Origin: Rhodomicrobium sp. R_RK_3 | GTDB taxonomy: Bacteria; Pseudomonadota; Alphaproteobacteria; Rhizobiales; Rhodomicrobiaceae | Direction of reading: 5' to 3' | Length of the DNA stretch: 64,000 nucleotides | Assembly (NCBI RefSeq): GCF_002198715.1 | Contig: NZ_MWLK01000036.1 | Coordinates: 280,402-344,401, forward strand | Shown: positions 9,759-17,799 of the stretch, one piece after another | How the letters are laid out: every line of letters starts with the position of its first letter | How positions within the stretch are numbered: position 1 is the first letter of the stretch | The notes under the pieces: generated by a model | Told to the model about the DNA's origin: nothing | The model's database searches: none | The model's input: only the letters and a program-made list of their open reading frames with translations | Made by a program: the position numbers and the translations under genes

Positions 9759-9831
9759 ACTTTGGCCCTGCCTCCGGCTGCCGACCCGAAGCGCCCCACG
9801 CGCCGGGACGGCAATCAGGCCAGCGACAGCC

Positions 9832-9847
9832 CGGCATGGTTTTTGCA
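9832..9847 (+). promoter_or_regulatory. Candidate sigma-54 promoter
   Basis: CGGCATGGTTTTTGCA fits the -24/-12 consensus TGGCACG-N4-TTGCA with two mismatches and the essential GG-N10-GC spacing. It faces the ABC transporter starting at 10034, leaving a leader of about 175 bases. In GC-rich DNA such matches can arise by chance. Confidence 0.35.
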
Positions 9848-10033
9848 TCGATACGAGGCGTCCGCTGCCGAAGCATCGTGCAACAGGATGGCGGCAATAA
9901 TGATGTTAGGCGATTGAACGCGCAGGAGTAGAATGGTCGGATCGGCAAGCATCGAAGCATCGCATTCGCACACCTCTCATGGCCGCCGAATGGCGGCGGT
10001 CCGTATTCCGCAGACATTGGCAAAGGTGATTGC

Positions 10034-11041
10034 ATGAAGGGCGCCGCGCTTGAGCTTGTTGCCGTCACCAAACGCTATGGCGACACCGTCGCCGTCGATA
10101 CGATCGACCTGAAAGTGCCGGCGGGCGATTATTGCTGCTTGATCGGCCCATCCGGCTGCGGCAAGACCTCGACCTTGCGCATGATCGCGGGGCATGAATC
10201 CGTTAGCGCGGGCGACATCATCCTCGGCAATGCCAATGTCACGCTGCTGCCGCCGGCGCGGCGGGGCACCGCGATGATGTTCCAGTCCTACGCACTGTTT
10301 CCGCATCTGAGCGTGCTCGACAATGTCGCCTTCAGCATGAAGATGGCAGGCGCACCGAAAGCGGAACGTCACGCCAAGGCGGCCCAGCTTCTCGGCCTGG
10401 TCGACATGGGCAAATACGCCCAGCGCCTGCCCGCGCAGCTCTCCGGCGGCCAGCAGCAGCGCGTCGCGCTCGCCCGCGCCCTCATCACCGAGCCCCAGAT
10501 CCTGCTGCTCGACGAGCCGCTCTCGGCGCTCGACCCTTTCCTGCGCGTCAAAATGCGCGCCGAGCTGAAGCGGCTGCAGAAGGAGCTCGGCATCTCCTTC
10601 ATCCACGTCACGCACGGCCAGGACGAGGCCATGGCGCTCGCCGACCTGATCGTCGTCATGAACAACGGCCGTATCGAGCAGCGCGGCACGCCGCCGCAAA
10701 TCTTCACCAAGCCCGCGACCGAATTCGTGGCGCGCTTCATCGGCGGCCACAATGTGCTGCCCGGCGAAGGCTGCAAGATCGCCGTGCGCACGGACCGGAC
10801 CCAGGTCGGCCGCCTGAATGGTCAGGGCCTTGCCGCCGGAGCGCTGGAAGCCCGCATCCGCGATGTCGAATATCAGGGCACCTATGTGCAGCTCGGCCTC
10901 GCCAGCGATGCGGCGAGCGAGCTGATCGCAACCGTTCCGGAAGAGGCGTTCTTCGCCGATCCGCTCAATCCCGGCGACCGCGTTTCGGTGAGCTGGCGTC
11001 CCGCCGACGCCCACCGTCTCGCCGACCCCATCACCGTCTAA
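10034..11041 (+). CDS. ABC transporter ATPase, polyamine/Fe3+ type (PotA-like)
   Basis: ATP-hydrolysing subunit of an importer. At 335 residues it has Walker A GPSGCGKT (38-45), signature LSGGQQQRVALARAL, Walker B ILLLDEP, the switch histidine in FIHVTHGQDEA, and a C-terminal TOBE-like domain from about residue 245. The family (PotA, PotG, FbpC) serves spermidine, putrescine, thiamine or ferric iron importers. It is followed by a Tat-exported binding protein and two permeases on the same strand, giving a complete importer. The glutamine-synthetase-like gene downstream and a sigma-54-type promoter upstream suggest a nitrogenous substrate. Confidence 0.88.
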   Translation: MKGAALELVAVTKRYGDTVAVDTIDLKVPAGDYCCLIGPSGCGKTSTLRMIAGHESVSAGDIILGNANVTLLPPARRGTAMMFQSYALFPHLSVLDNVAFSMKMAGAPKAERHAKAAQLLGLVDMGKYAQRLPAQLSGGQQQRVALARALITEPQILLLDEPLSALDPFLRVKMRAELKRLQKELGISFIHVTHGQDEAMALADLIVVMNNGRIEQRGTPPQIFTKPATEFVARFIGGHNVLPGEGCKIAVRTDRTQVGRLNGQGLAAGALEARIRDVEYQGTYVQLGLASDAASELIATVPEEAFFADPLNPGDRVSVSWRPADAHRLADPITV

Positions 11042-11062
11042 AAATCCAACGAGGAGGCAGTC

Positions 11063-12349
11063 ATGAGTAAGAAGCCAACAGCCGGCCTAACGCGCCGCAG
11101 CGTCATCAAGGGCATGGGCGCCGTCGCGGGCGCCGCGGCCGGCGCCGGCGCGATCACCGGCTTTCCCGCCATCCACGCGGCGGAGCCGATCACACTGCGC
11201 TATCTCGGCACGGCGGTGAACCAGTCCGCCGACATCGCCAAGAAATGCCTGGAAGATACTGGCATCAAGATCGAATATATCCCCGTCACCACCGACGATG
11301 TGAGCCGCCGCGTCATCACCCAGCCGAACTCCTTCGACGTAGTGGATAGCGAATATTTCCAGCTGAAGAAGCTGATCCCTTCGGGCAATCTGCTCGGCAT
11401 CGATGCCAAGAAGATCAAGAACGCCGACAACATCACGCCGGTGTTCACCAAGGGGGAGCTGCCCAACGGCAAAAAGATCGGCGACCAGGGCACGGCGCCG
11501 AAGAAGGTGTTTTGGCTCGAAGGCAGCGCAGGCACCAAATTCGCCTCCAGCCCCTCCGGCTACATCACCCTGATCCCGACCACCTACAATGCCGACACGC
11601 TCGGCATCCGGCCGGACCTCATCAAGCGCCCGATCGAGAGCTGGAAGGAGCTGCTGAACCCCGAATTCAAGGGCAAGGCGTCGATCCTGAACATCCCCTC
11701 GATCGGCATCATGGACGCCGCCATGGTGATCGAGGCCATGGGTGAATACACCTACCCCGACAAGGGCAACATGACCAAGGAGGAGATCGACCGCACGATG
11801 AAGGTCCTCACCGAGGCCAAGCAGGCGGGCCAGTTCCGCGCCTTCTGGAAGGATTTCAACGAGAGCGTCAATCTCATGGTGTCGGGCGAGACAGTCATCC
11901 AGTCGATGTGGTCGCCGGCGGTGACGGCTGTGCGCTCCAAGGGCGTGCCTTGCGTCTACCAGCCGCTGAAGGAAGGCTACCGCGCCTGGGCCGCCGGGTT
12001 CGGATTGCCCAAAACTTTGGCAGGCAAGAAGGCCGACGCTGCCTATGAATTCATCAATTGGTTCCTGGACGGCTGGGCCGGCGCCTATCTGAACCGCCAG
12101 GGCTATTATTCGGCCGTGCTCAGCAGCGCCAAAGCCAAGATGGAGCCCTATGAATGGGCGTTCTGGATGGAGGGCCAGCCCGCCGCGCAGGACATCAAGG
12201 CCCCAGACGGCACGCTGCTCGAAAAGGCCGGCTCGGTCCGCGACGGCGGCTCCTATGACGCCCGCATGGGCGGCGTCGCCTGCTGGAACGCGGTGATGGA
12301 CGAGAACGACTACATGGTCCGCAAATGGAACCAGTTCATCGCGGCTTAA
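11063..12349 (+). CDS. ABC transporter periplasmic substrate-binding protein (PotD-like)
   Basis: Predicted periplasmic binding protein of the polyamine-type importer, 428 residues. The N terminus is a Tat signal (TRRSVIK at residues 10-16, then an alanine/glycine hydrophobic stretch to FPAIHAA), so it is probably exported folded. The mature part has extracellular solute-binding family 1 character, including NSFDVVDSEYFQ and a tryptophan-rich C-terminal lobe (AGYLNRQ-like and EWAFWMEGQP segments). The start has GAGGAGG 8 bases upstream. It lies 21 bases after the ATPase gene. Ligand specificity cannot be read from the sequence; polyamine or a related amine is the working guess. Confidence 0.82.
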   Translation: MSKKPTAGLTRRSVIKGMGAVAGAAAGAGAITGFPAIHAAEPITLRYLGTAVNQSADIAKKCLEDTGIKIEYIPVTTDDVSRRVITQPNSFDVVDSEYFQLKKLIPSGNLLGIDAKKIKNADNITPVFTKGELPNGKKIGDQGTAPKKVFWLEGSAGTKFASSPSGYITLIPTTYNADTLGIRPDLIKRPIESWKELLNPEFKGKASILNIPSIGIMDAAMVIEAMGEYTYPDKGNMTKEEIDRTMKVLTEAKQAGQFRAFWKDFNESVNLMVSGETVIQSMWSPAVTAVRSKGVPCVYQPLKEGYRAWAAGFGLPKTLAGKKADAAYEFINWFLDGWAGAYLNRQGYYSAVLSSAKAKMEPYEWAFWMEGQPAAQDIKAPDGTLLEKAGSVRDGGSYDARMGGVACWNAVMDENDYMVRKWNQFIAA

Positions 12350-12401
12350 GCGCCTGAACGCCGGGCGCGGGTGGCGGTTCTCGCAATCGCCATCCACCCC
12401 G

Positions 12402-12514
12402 GCGGCGTCCCGGACGGCCGTCAGGCCGAGCCGGGACCCATTGGCCTCGCCGCCGGCACCGGTCGCGCGGTGAGGCAATTAGGCGCCGGCTCTCAGGCCG
12501 GGGCGACGAGAATG
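12402..12514 (-). repeat. Composite intergenic repeat, copy 2
   Basis: Inverted copy of the element at 210-323. Read on the minus strand it begins CATTCTCGTCGCCCCGGCC and ends with TGGGTCCCGGCTCGGCCTGA followed by CGGCCGTCCGGGACGCCGC. It lies inside an apparent operon, between the binding-protein gene (ends 12349) and the first permease (starts 12552). Confidence 0.7.
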
Positions 12515-12551
12515 TGGGTCGGACTTCGCAGAGCATATCGGGGAAAACGCC

Positions 12552-13448
12552 ATGGCCGCCACGCAGGACAGTCCACTCGAACAGGGGCCGCTGGCCTGGC
12601 TGCAGGCGCTGCCGCTGGCGCTGATCTTCGGGGTCTTCTTCGTGGTGCCGTTGGTGCTGACCGTCATCGTCAGCGTCTGGAATTACGACGAATACCAGAT
12701 CATCCCCGACATCACCTCGCGCAATTATGTCGAGGCGTTCGAAGGCTGCCTGAGCCAACTGCCCGCGCTCTGCACGACGCTCAAGACCTATGCCACCACG
12801 CTGCGCATCTCGATCACGGTCTGGGCGATCACGCTGGTCCTCGGCTTCGCCGTCGCCTATTTCCTCGCCTTCCACGTCCGTTCGCAGACCATGCAGATGG
12901 CGCTGTTCCTCGTTTGCACCATCCCGTTCTGGACCTCGAACGTCATCCGCATGATCTCCTGGATCCCGCTGCTCGGGCGCAACGGACTGGTCAACCAGAC
13001 GCTGGAAGGGGCTGGGCTGATCGGCTCGCCGATCGAGTGGCTGCTGTTCTCGGAATTCTCGGTGATCCTCGCCTTCGTGCATCTCTATACGCTGTTCATG
13101 ATCGTGCCGATCTTCAACTCGATGATGCGCATCGACCGGGCGCTGATCGAGGCGGCCTATGACGCCGGCGCCTCCGGCTGGCAGACGCTGTGGAACATCA
13201 TCGTGCCGCTGACCAAGCCCGGCATCGTCATCGGTTCGATCTTCGTCATCACCATCGTCATGGGCGACTTCATCACTATCGGCGTCATGGGCGGCCAGCA
13301 GATCGCCTCGGCCGGCAAGCTCATCAACACCCATATGGGCGCGCTGCAATTCCCGCCTGCCGCCGCCCACGCCGTGATCCTGCTGGCGACAGTCCTGGTC
13401 ATCATCTGGGGCCTGACGCGCATCCTCGACATCCGCAAGGAGCTGTGA
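12552..13448 (+). CDS. ABC transporter permease (PotB-like)
   Basis: Inner membrane permease of 298 residues with about six hydrophobic segments. The cytoplasmic EAA loop that docks to the ATPase reads EAAYDAGASGWQTLWNIIVP near residue 200. It is separated from the binding-protein gene by 202 bases that carry a dispersed repeat, then is followed after 3 bases by the second permease. It belongs to the binding-protein-dependent transport inner membrane family together with PotB, PotH and FbpB. Confidence 0.9.
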   Translation: MAATQDSPLEQGPLAWLQALPLALIFGVFFVVPLVLTVIVSVWNYDEYQIIPDITSRNYVEAFEGCLSQLPALCTTLKTYATTLRISITVWAITLVLGFAVAYFLAFHVRSQTMQMALFLVCTIPFWTSNVIRMISWIPLLGRNGLVNQTLEGAGLIGSPIEWLLFSEFSVILAFVHLYTLFMIVPIFNSMMRIDRALIEAAYDAGASGWQTLWNIIVPLTKPGIVIGSIFVITIVMGDFITIGVMGGQQIASAGKLINTHMGALQFPPAAAHAVILLATVLVIIWGLTRILDIRKEL

Positions 13449-13451
13449 ACC

Positions 13452-14336
13452 ATGACCGAGCACCGCCCCGCCAGCTTCTATTGGCTCGCCCTGCTGTTCG
13501 GCCTGTTCGTCTTGTTCCTCTACGGGCCGATGATCACCATCGTGCTGCTGTCGTTTCAGGGACCAGAGGGCGGCCTGACCTTCCCGATGAACGGCGTCTC
13601 GACCTATTGGTTCGGCAAGCTTTGGCGCGAGGGCCTGCCCAATGTCGACATCTGGGCGGCGTTCAACCGCTCGATCAAGCTGGGGCTCGCGGTGATGGTG
13701 GTGACGGTGGTGCTCTCGCTGCTCGCTGGCCTCGCCTATCGCAAGCGCTTCAAGGGCTCGAACACGCTGTTCTATATCGTCGTCGCAAGCCTGATCATGC
13801 CGTCCATCGTCGTGTCGCTCGGCATTGGCCTCGAATTCCGCATCATCGACGACCTCATCAAGGGCTATGCGCCGGAGGCGCTGACCGACGGCTTCGAGAC
13901 GGCGATGGGCCTATTCACCTCAGGCATCGGCGCGCATCTCACCTGGACGCTGCCTTTCGGCCTGCTCATCATGTTCGCCATCTTCAACCGCTTCGACAAG
14001 CGCTATGAGGAGGCCGCGCGCGACCTCGGCGCAACGCCCTGGCAGACCTTCCGCCATGTCGTGCTGCCAATCGTCGGGCCGAGCATCGTCGGCATCGGCC
14101 TGTTCGGCTTTACGCTCTCCTGGGACGAGATCGCCCGCTCCAGCCAAGCCATCGGCTATCTCAACACGCTGCCGCTGGAATTGCAGGGCCAGACCACCAC
14201 GGTGACGACGCCGGTCATTTACGCGCTCGGCACGCTGACGACGGCGGTGTCGGTGCTGGTGATCACGTCATCGCTCGCGGCGATCGCGGTGCTGCGCTTG
14301 CGCCAAGCGCGGCGGATTGCGATGACCGGGGGCTAG
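13452..14336 (+). CDS. ABC transporter permease (PotC-like)
   Basis: Second permease of the importer, 294 residues, about six membrane helices. Its EAA loop is EEAARDLGATPWQTFRHVVLP near residue 190. The start lies three bases after the stop of the first permease, so translational coupling is likely. A pair of REP-like hairpins (14361-14463) separates it from the next gene. Confidence 0.9.
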   Translation: MTEHRPASFYWLALLFGLFVLFLYGPMITIVLLSFQGPEGGLTFPMNGVSTYWFGKLWREGLPNVDIWAAFNRSIKLGLAVMVVTVVLSLLAGLAYRKRFKGSNTLFYIVVASLIMPSIVVSLGIGLEFRIIDDLIKGYAPEALTDGFETAMGLFTSGIGAHLTWTLPFGLLIMFAIFNRFDKRYEEAARDLGATPWQTFRHVVLPIVGPSIVGIGLFGFTLSWDEIARSSQAIGYLNTLPLELQGQTTTVTTPVIYALGTLTTAVSVLVITSSLAAIAVLRLRQARRIAMTGG

Positions 14337-14360
14337 CGATCGGACCGGGGCACACCCTCA

Positions 14361-14463
14361 GTCATTCCCGCGAAAGCGGGAATCCAGTACACCGCAGCGC
14401 AGGATCATTGGCAGAGAGTAACGGCGAGTTTGCCTTACCGGATCCCCGCTTTCCCGGGGTGAC
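14361..14463. repeat. REP-like hairpin pair (BIME-like)
   Basis: Two palindromic units flank about 50 bases: GTCATTCCCGCGAAAGCGGG then AATCCAGT (14361-14388) and GGATCCCCGCTTTCCCGGGG then TGAC (14440-14463). The same pair in the same order occurs at 49096-49202, with single units at 16480 and 51868. The CCCGC/GCGGG stems can form hairpins in RNA. Confidence 0.8.
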
Positions 14464-14520
14464 AAAAAGTGCGGTCATTCAACGGGGTCGCGCTCAATCA
14501 ACACGCGGGAGGACTGAGCG

Positions 14521-15831
14521 ATGCGGCGGGAAGCGTTCGTCTTCGTGTGCTACAGCGATTTCTCCGGGCAAGTCCGCGGCAAGGGCTTTCCCTTGCGCGA
14601 GCTCGAGGCGCGCTGGGAGCGGGGCGTCGGCTGGACGCCGACCAACATCATGATCAATTGCTTCGGCAACACGCCCGTCACGCCCTGGGGCGGCTCGGGC
14701 GATCTGGTGCTGCGCCCGGACCCCGCCGAACTGGTCGAGCTGGATTTCGGCGATGACGGGCCGGTGGAGCGCTTCGTGCTCGGCGATGTCGAAAGTCTCG
14801 ACGGCAGCCCGTGGGCGGTCTGCCCGCGCCACTATCTGCGCTCGGCGTTGGCCGAACTCGGCGCAAGCTTCGGCCTCAGGCTGCGCGCCTCGTTCGAACA
14901 TGAATTCACGGTCATCGGCGTCGAGCCCCGGCTCGGCGCGGCCTATGGCATCGAGGCGCTGCGCTCGGTGGGCGACCTGCCGGAGGTGATCCTGGCTCAG
15001 CTCGATGCGGCCGAGTTGGAGCCGGAAGCCTTCCACCCGGAATTCTCGCCGGGCCAGTTCGAAGTCTCCGTCGGCCCGGCGCTCGGTGTCGAGGCGGCCG
15101 ACCGCGCGGTCAAACTGCGCCAGATCGTGCGCGCCTGCTGCGAGCGCAAAGGCTGGCGGGCGAGCTTCTCGCCGATCATGCGCAAGGGCGGCGTCGGCAA
15201 TGGCGTGCATATCCATTTCAGCCTTGAAGACCGCGACGGCCGTCCCGCCACCTACGATCCCGCGCGTCCCGAGGCCGTCTCGGAAATTGCCGGCCAGTTC
15301 GCCGCCGGCATCCTCGCCCATGGCCGCGCGCTGTGTGCCGTCACTGCGCCGAGCGTGATCTCCTACGAACGGCTCCGCCCCAATGCCTGGAGTGCGTCCG
15401 TCACCAATCTCGGCGCGCGCGACCGCGAGGCTTTTTTGCGGATCTGTCCCGTCTCGGAAAAGCCCGAAGCCGATGTCGGCGAAAGCTTCAACCTGGAATA
15501 CCGCGCCGCCGATGCCGCCGCGACGCCGTATCTGGCGCTCGGCGCGATTCTGCGGGCGGGGATGGACGGCCTGCGCAAATCCATGCCGCCGCGCGACCCG
15601 CTCTCTGTGATCGACATCGCCCGCCTCTCTGACGCCGAGCAGCTGGAGAGAGGCATCCTGCCTCTGCCGAAGAGCCTGGGCGAAGCTCTCGACTGCCTGG
15701 AGGCAAGCGGCGATTTGCTCATGCCGGACGCCGTGCGCATCCCCTATATCATGCATAAGCGCGCCGAGATCGCCGAGCTTGCGGACCTGCCGCCCGACGA
15801 GGTTTTCACACGCTATGGCAGGGCTTACTGA
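14521..15831 (+). CDS. Glutamine-synthetase-family ligase
   Basis: Cytoplasmic ATP-dependent glutamate-amine ligase family member, 436 residues, shorter than the usual 450-470. Catalytic-barrel motifs are recognisable but divergent: FEHEFTVIG for the first metal glutamates, EFSPGQFEVS, GNGVHIHFSLEDR, and EYRAADAAATPYLALGA near the C terminus. The N-terminal domain does not look like housekeeping GlnA. Relatives include gamma-glutamylputrescine synthetase (PuuA) and other amine-glutamylating enzymes. Its place after a PotABCD-like importer and before a cysteine hydrolase supports catabolism of an imported amine, but the substrate is not proven. GAGGACTGAGCG precedes the ATG. Confidence 0.8.
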   Translation: MRREAFVFVCYSDFSGQVRGKGFPLRELEARWERGVGWTPTNIMINCFGNTPVTPWGGSGDLVLRPDPAELVELDFGDDGPVERFVLGDVESLDGSPWAVCPRHYLRSALAELGASFGLRLRASFEHEFTVIGVEPRLGAAYGIEALRSVGDLPEVILAQLDAAELEPEAFHPEFSPGQFEVSVGPALGVEAADRAVKLRQIVRACCERKGWRASFSPIMRKGGVGNGVHIHFSLEDRDGRPATYDPARPEAVSEIAGQFAAGILAHGRALCAVTAPSVISYERLRPNAWSASVTNLGARDREAFLRICPVSEKPEADVGESFNLEYRAADAAATPYLALGAILRAGMDGLRKSMPPRDPLSVIDIARLSDAEQLERGILPLPKSLGEALDCLEASGDLLMPDAVRIPYIMHKRAEIAELADLPPDEVFTRYGRAY

Positions 15832-15832
15832 C

Positions 15833-16465
15833 ATGACCAACACCATCCGCCCGCGCGGCGCGCCGATCATCCCGTCGCGGACAGCCTTGCTCATCATCGA
15901 CGTCCAGAAAGGCACCGCCGCGCGCGAAGAAGACGGCAATCCCTATTTCTACTCGCTGACCAACGACGTCGTCGTTCCCAATCTTGTGGCCTTGCGCGAC
16001 GCCGCGCGCGCCGCCGGCATGGAAGTGATCTACACCGTCATCCAGAGCCTGACCGCGGATGGCCGCGATCTCTGCCTCGATTACAAACTCACCGGCTTCC
16101 ACTTCCCGCCCGGCAGCGAGGCGGCGCAGATGGTCGACGCCCTCGCGCCCGGCCCGGACGAAATCGTGCTGCCGAAGACCTCCTCCAGCGTCTTCAACTC
16201 GACCATGCTCGATTACCTGCTTCGCAACATGGGCAAGGACGCCGTGATCGTCGGCGGCTTCCTCACCGACCAATGCATCGACCACGCCATCCGCGACGGC
16301 GCCGACCGCGGCTATGAAATGATCTGCGCCGTCGATTGCTGCGGCACGCAGACGCCGGCGCGTCATGAGGCGGCGCTGGCGGCGTTCAGCGGATACTGCC
16401 GGCAGGTCAGGAGCGCGGAGCTGATCGCGGAGATGGGCGGCGGGGGCGGCGAGGGCGGCCGCTAA
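15833..16465 (+). CDS. Isochorismatase-like cysteine hydrolase
   Basis: Cytoplasmic amide-hydrolase-type enzyme of 210 residues. The catalytic triad of the family is present: Asp23 in LLIIDVQ, Lys115 in LPKTSSS, and the nucleophile Cys148 in LTDQCIDHAIRDGADRG. Family members cleave ureidoacrylate, N-carbamoylsarcosine, nicotinamide or isochorismate. The ATG at 15833 starts one base after the TGA of the glutamine-synthetase-like gene, so the two are coupled; earlier in-frame ATGs at 15779 and 15815 would overlap that gene. The context suggests a role in degrading a nitrogenous compound, but the exact amide is unknown. Confidence 0.85.
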   Translation: MTNTIRPRGAPIIPSRTALLIIDVQKGTAAREEDGNPYFYSLTNDVVVPNLVALRDAARAAGMEVIYTVIQSLTADGRDLCLDYKLTGFHFPPGSEAAQMVDALAPGPDEIVLPKTSSSVFNSTMLDYLLRNMGKDAVIVGGFLTDQCIDHAIRDGADRGYEMICAVDCCGTQTPARHEAALAAFSGYCRQVRSAELIAEMGGGGGEGGR

Positions 16466-16856
16466 TCCCACCCACACTTGTCATCCCCGCGAAAGCGGGG
16501 ATCCAGTGATCGGGAGGAGCACCGTTTTTGACAGGTCCATGGCCCCGTTTCAGCGCGTCGATCCGAAATCTTTACCGCCGACCGATAAGCTGGAGAGAGC
16601 TAAACCAGCGTGAGATGCGAGGTTGTTGCCGCGCCATCGGTCTTCACAATTGCGTGTGCAGCGGCACTGCGTCACGCCGCAAATCCAGAGTTCGTCACGG
16701 GCGGAAAACCCTGTGTCATGGCGGATTATGACGCCCGGCAGCGCTCTTGGTTGATCGCGCGGCATATCGTCAAGCGGCGGCCAAACCGCGCCCGGTCGAT
16801 TGACGCGACCAGCCGACTGTCTGACAATATATCAGTGAAAACAACATGAGGGCGAT
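16466..16856. other. Non-coding gap with one REP-like unit
   Basis: 391 bases without a credible gene. A REP-like hairpin GTCATCCCCGCGAAAGCGGG then GATCCAGTGA sits at 16480-16509. The rest (16510-16856) is presumed promoter and leader of the GTG-started gene at 16857; I saw no clear promoter consensus in it. Confidence 0.6.
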
Positions 16857-17792
16857 GTGGCGCGGACGAAGTGGTCAAGGCGAGACGCTCTTAAGCTCCC
16901 GCTGGGATTGGGGGCTCTGGTCGCCTTCCCTGGACGCGGGGCTCAAGCGGAGCCGCTGGGAATGCCCATCGGGGTCCAGCTCTATCAACTGAGCGACGAG
17001 CTCAATCGCGATCTCGCCGGCAGCCTCAAAAAAATCGCTGCAATTGGTTACAGCTTCGTTGAGGCGCCCAGCTTTTACGGCGCCAAACCGGCGGTGTTCG
17101 GAGACTCTCTGAAAGCGGCCGGGCTGTCCTGCATCGGCGGCGGCGTCGTCCCCAATTCGATCGCGCCGGGCGATAAGAGCCTGGAAACCCACTCAGCGCA
17201 GCTCTTCGACGATTTCGTTGCCGCCGGCTTCACGGATGCCGTCTGCGTCATCCCCCCGCTGCCGAAGCGCATGCGCAGCGCCATGCCCGCCTCCGTCGAG
17301 GAGGCGTTCTCCCAATTCACGGCCGCCGATTGGCGCGAGGCCGGCACGTTCCTCAACGCCGCCGGAGAGCAGGCGAAGAAAGCCGGCCTGCAACTGGCCT
17401 ATCACAACCACGGCTGGGAATTCCGGCCAGCGGGCAGCGGCGGGGAGCTCGGCTACGACATTCTGGCGGCCTCGACCGATCCCAGCCTCGTCCAGTTCGA
17501 GCTGGATTGCGGCTGGGTGGCCTCGCAAGGGCTCGATCCAACCACTTACGTGCGCAAATACGGGCAGCGCATTTCCTTCATGCATATCAAGGACATCGCC
17601 CGTCCCCTGCAACCCGGCGAGCGGTTGCAAACCGTCGCCGTCGGCAAGGGCATCATCGATTGGCCGTCCCTGTTCGCGGCGGCCAAAGGAACGGCGCTCC
17701 GTCACTACTATGTCGAGCTGGAGCCGCCCTTCGATACCGTCTGGCAGACCGTCAGGGAAAGCCACGATTATCTCCAGAGTTTGAAGGTCTAA
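16857..17792 (+). CDS. Tat-exported sugar isomerase/epimerase-like TIM-barrel protein
   Basis: 311 residues with a GTG start 6 bases after GAGGG. The N terminus is a Tat signal (WSRRDALKLP, then a hydrophobic run to FPGRGAQA), so it is predicted to work in the periplasm. The body is an AP-endonuclease-2-type TIM barrel (xylose isomerase-like) with metal-site motifs YHNHGWEF, FELDCGWV and FMHIKD. Relatives act as sugar isomerases, epimerases or 3-keto-glycoside lyases. It is followed by a GMC oxidoreductase 7 bases downstream and its small subunit. The set suggests periplasmic oxidation of a sugar or glycoside followed by isomerisation or elimination. Confidence 0.82.
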   Translation: MARTKWSRRDALKLPLGLGALVAFPGRGAQAEPLGMPIGVQLYQLSDELNRDLAGSLKKIAAIGYSFVEAPSFYGAKPAVFGDSLKAAGLSCIGGGVVPNSIAPGDKSLETHSAQLFDDFVAAGFTDAVCVIPPLPKRMRSAMPASVEEAFSQFTAADWREAGTFLNAAGEQAKKAGLQLAYHNHGWEFRPAGSGGELGYDILAASTDPSLVQFELDCGWVASQGLDPTTYVRKYGQRISFMHIKDIARPLQPGERLQTVAVGKGIIDWPSLFAAAKGTALRHYYVELEPPFDTVWQTVRESHDYLQSLKV

Positions 17793-17799
17793 GCTAAGT

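Larger units (their letters stand above)
9691..10033. other. Divergent control region preT / ABC transporter
   Basis: A 343-base gap with no credible gene. It separates the minus-strand preT-preA operon from the plus-strand transporter operon. It holds an A/T-rich stretch with a RutR-box-like palindrome (9743-9758) near preT and a sigma-54-type promoter candidate (9832-9847) facing the transporter. Confidence 0.7.

Noticed and set aside
9689-9931. 80-residue open frame in the preT / transporter gap
   Set aside because: No ribosome binding site, odd composition, and it overlies the RutR-box-like site.
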